NCBI GenBank assembly: GCA_016281675.1 | Contig: JAEEJD010000146.1 | Coordinates: forward strand, 1-5,201 | Reading direction: 5' to 3' | From: Lachnospiraceae bacterium | Lineage (GTDB): Bacteria; Bacillota_A; Clostridia; Lachnospirales; Lachnospiraceae | DNA: 5,201 nt | Shown here: piece after piece, positions 4,921 through 5,201 of the stretch | Layout: the number at the start of each line of letters is the position of its first letter | How positions within the stretch are numbered: position 1 is the first letter of the stretch | Program-made: the position numbers and the translations under genes | Notes under the pieces: model-generated | What the model saw: only the letters and a program-made list of their open reading frames with translations | Databases searched by the model: none | Told to the model about the DNA's origin: nothing

Positions 4921-5201
4921 ATGGGCGTATTGTACGTATCGGGAGAGAAGCCGACAGTCATTGTCGGAAGAGATCCCGGATGTGATCTGGTACTCGGCGG
5001 CTCTTTCGTATCGAGACGGCATCTGTACTTCCGTCGTGTGACAGATGATGCGGCACTTGTTGAAGTTACGGGGACCAACGGAGCTGTTGTGGACCGGCTG
5101 AGAGTAAAAAGGGGATACAGGGGATATGTAAGGTCCGGAGACAGTGTTGTTATAGGCGATCAGAGGATCGTGTGGCTTGGGGCCGCTCCCCCGGGGAAAG
5201 A
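4921..5201 (+). CDS. FHA domain-containing protein, N-terminal part (3' end outside window)
   Basis: The frame is open to the window edge and gives 93 complete residues. An in-frame stop at 4900-4902 and GGAG at 4912-4915 fix the start at 4921. The visible part is one forkhead-associated domain: VGRDPGCDLVL with G16-R17, then VSRRH with S31, R32, R33 and H34, then TNG at 52-54, followed by the SGDSVVIGD strand near 76-84. These are the loop residues that bind phosphothreonine peptides. The domain sits at the extreme N-terminus with no signal peptide, so it is probably cytoplasmic. FHA proteins in Gram-positive bacteria often read Ser/Thr kinase marks or belong to secretion and cell-division complexes; what lies after this domain decides which, and it is not visible. 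The gene stands after the terminator at 4801-4844 and so must have its own promoter or depend on read-through. Confidence 0.88.
   Translation, partial: MGVLYVSGEKPTVIVGRDPGCDLVLGGSFVSRRHLYFRRVTDDAALVEVTGTNGAVVDRLRVKRGYRGYVRSGDSVVIGDQRIVWLGAAPPGK

Noticed and set aside
4765..5078. Two minus-strand open frames covering the terminator and the FHA start
   Set aside because: The plus strand shows an FHA domain with a ribosome binding site, and the frames run through a clear terminator hairpin; neither resembles a known protein.

Overview
This is ordinary chromosomal sequence from a low-to-mid GC Firmicute. The best guess is a Clostridia/Lachnospiraceae-type anaerobe. That rests on strong AGGAGG-type ribosome binding sites, tight gene packing, a YtvI-like AI-2E protein, an MntE-like cation diffusion facilitator, a short type-2 ArgC and a stand-alone CYTH protein. 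The taxonomy is inference, and I see no phage, IS, CRISPR, tRNA or rRNA signal.

Layout, left to right. The 3' part of an AI-2E family membrane protein (2-430) overlaps by ATGA with a complete CDF metal exporter (427-1593). Next is a wrecked malQ (4-alpha-glucanotransferase) at 1633-2399. It keeps its own ribosome binding site, start codon and stop codon, but has lost about half its length in two frame-shifting internal deletions and also carries an in-frame stop. One base after the malQ stop begins a complete argC (2401-3351). Its 3' end overlaps by 12 bases a convergent CYTH-domain gene on the minus strand (3340-3801). A divergent intergenic region with two overlapping perfect inverted repeats (3846-3876) separates CYTH from a 70-residue unidentified membrane protein (3916-4128). 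A DJ-1/PfpI-family gene follows (4178-4723) and ends at a clear intrinsic terminator (4801-4844). The window closes with the 5' part of an FHA-domain gene (4921-5201), cut by the window edge.

Functionally this is a mixed housekeeping stretch rather than a dedicated system: metal efflux, arginine biosynthesis, a DJ-1-type stress or chaperone-like protein and an FHA phosphothreonine-reader. The most informative part is the malQ remnant. Its deletion joints can be read as MalQ in both frames, which suggests recombination between short repeats. The second joint places a Shine-Dalgarno-like GAGGA in front of a 42-codon residual frame that ends one base before argC. I found no convincing evidence for a new multi-gene system.
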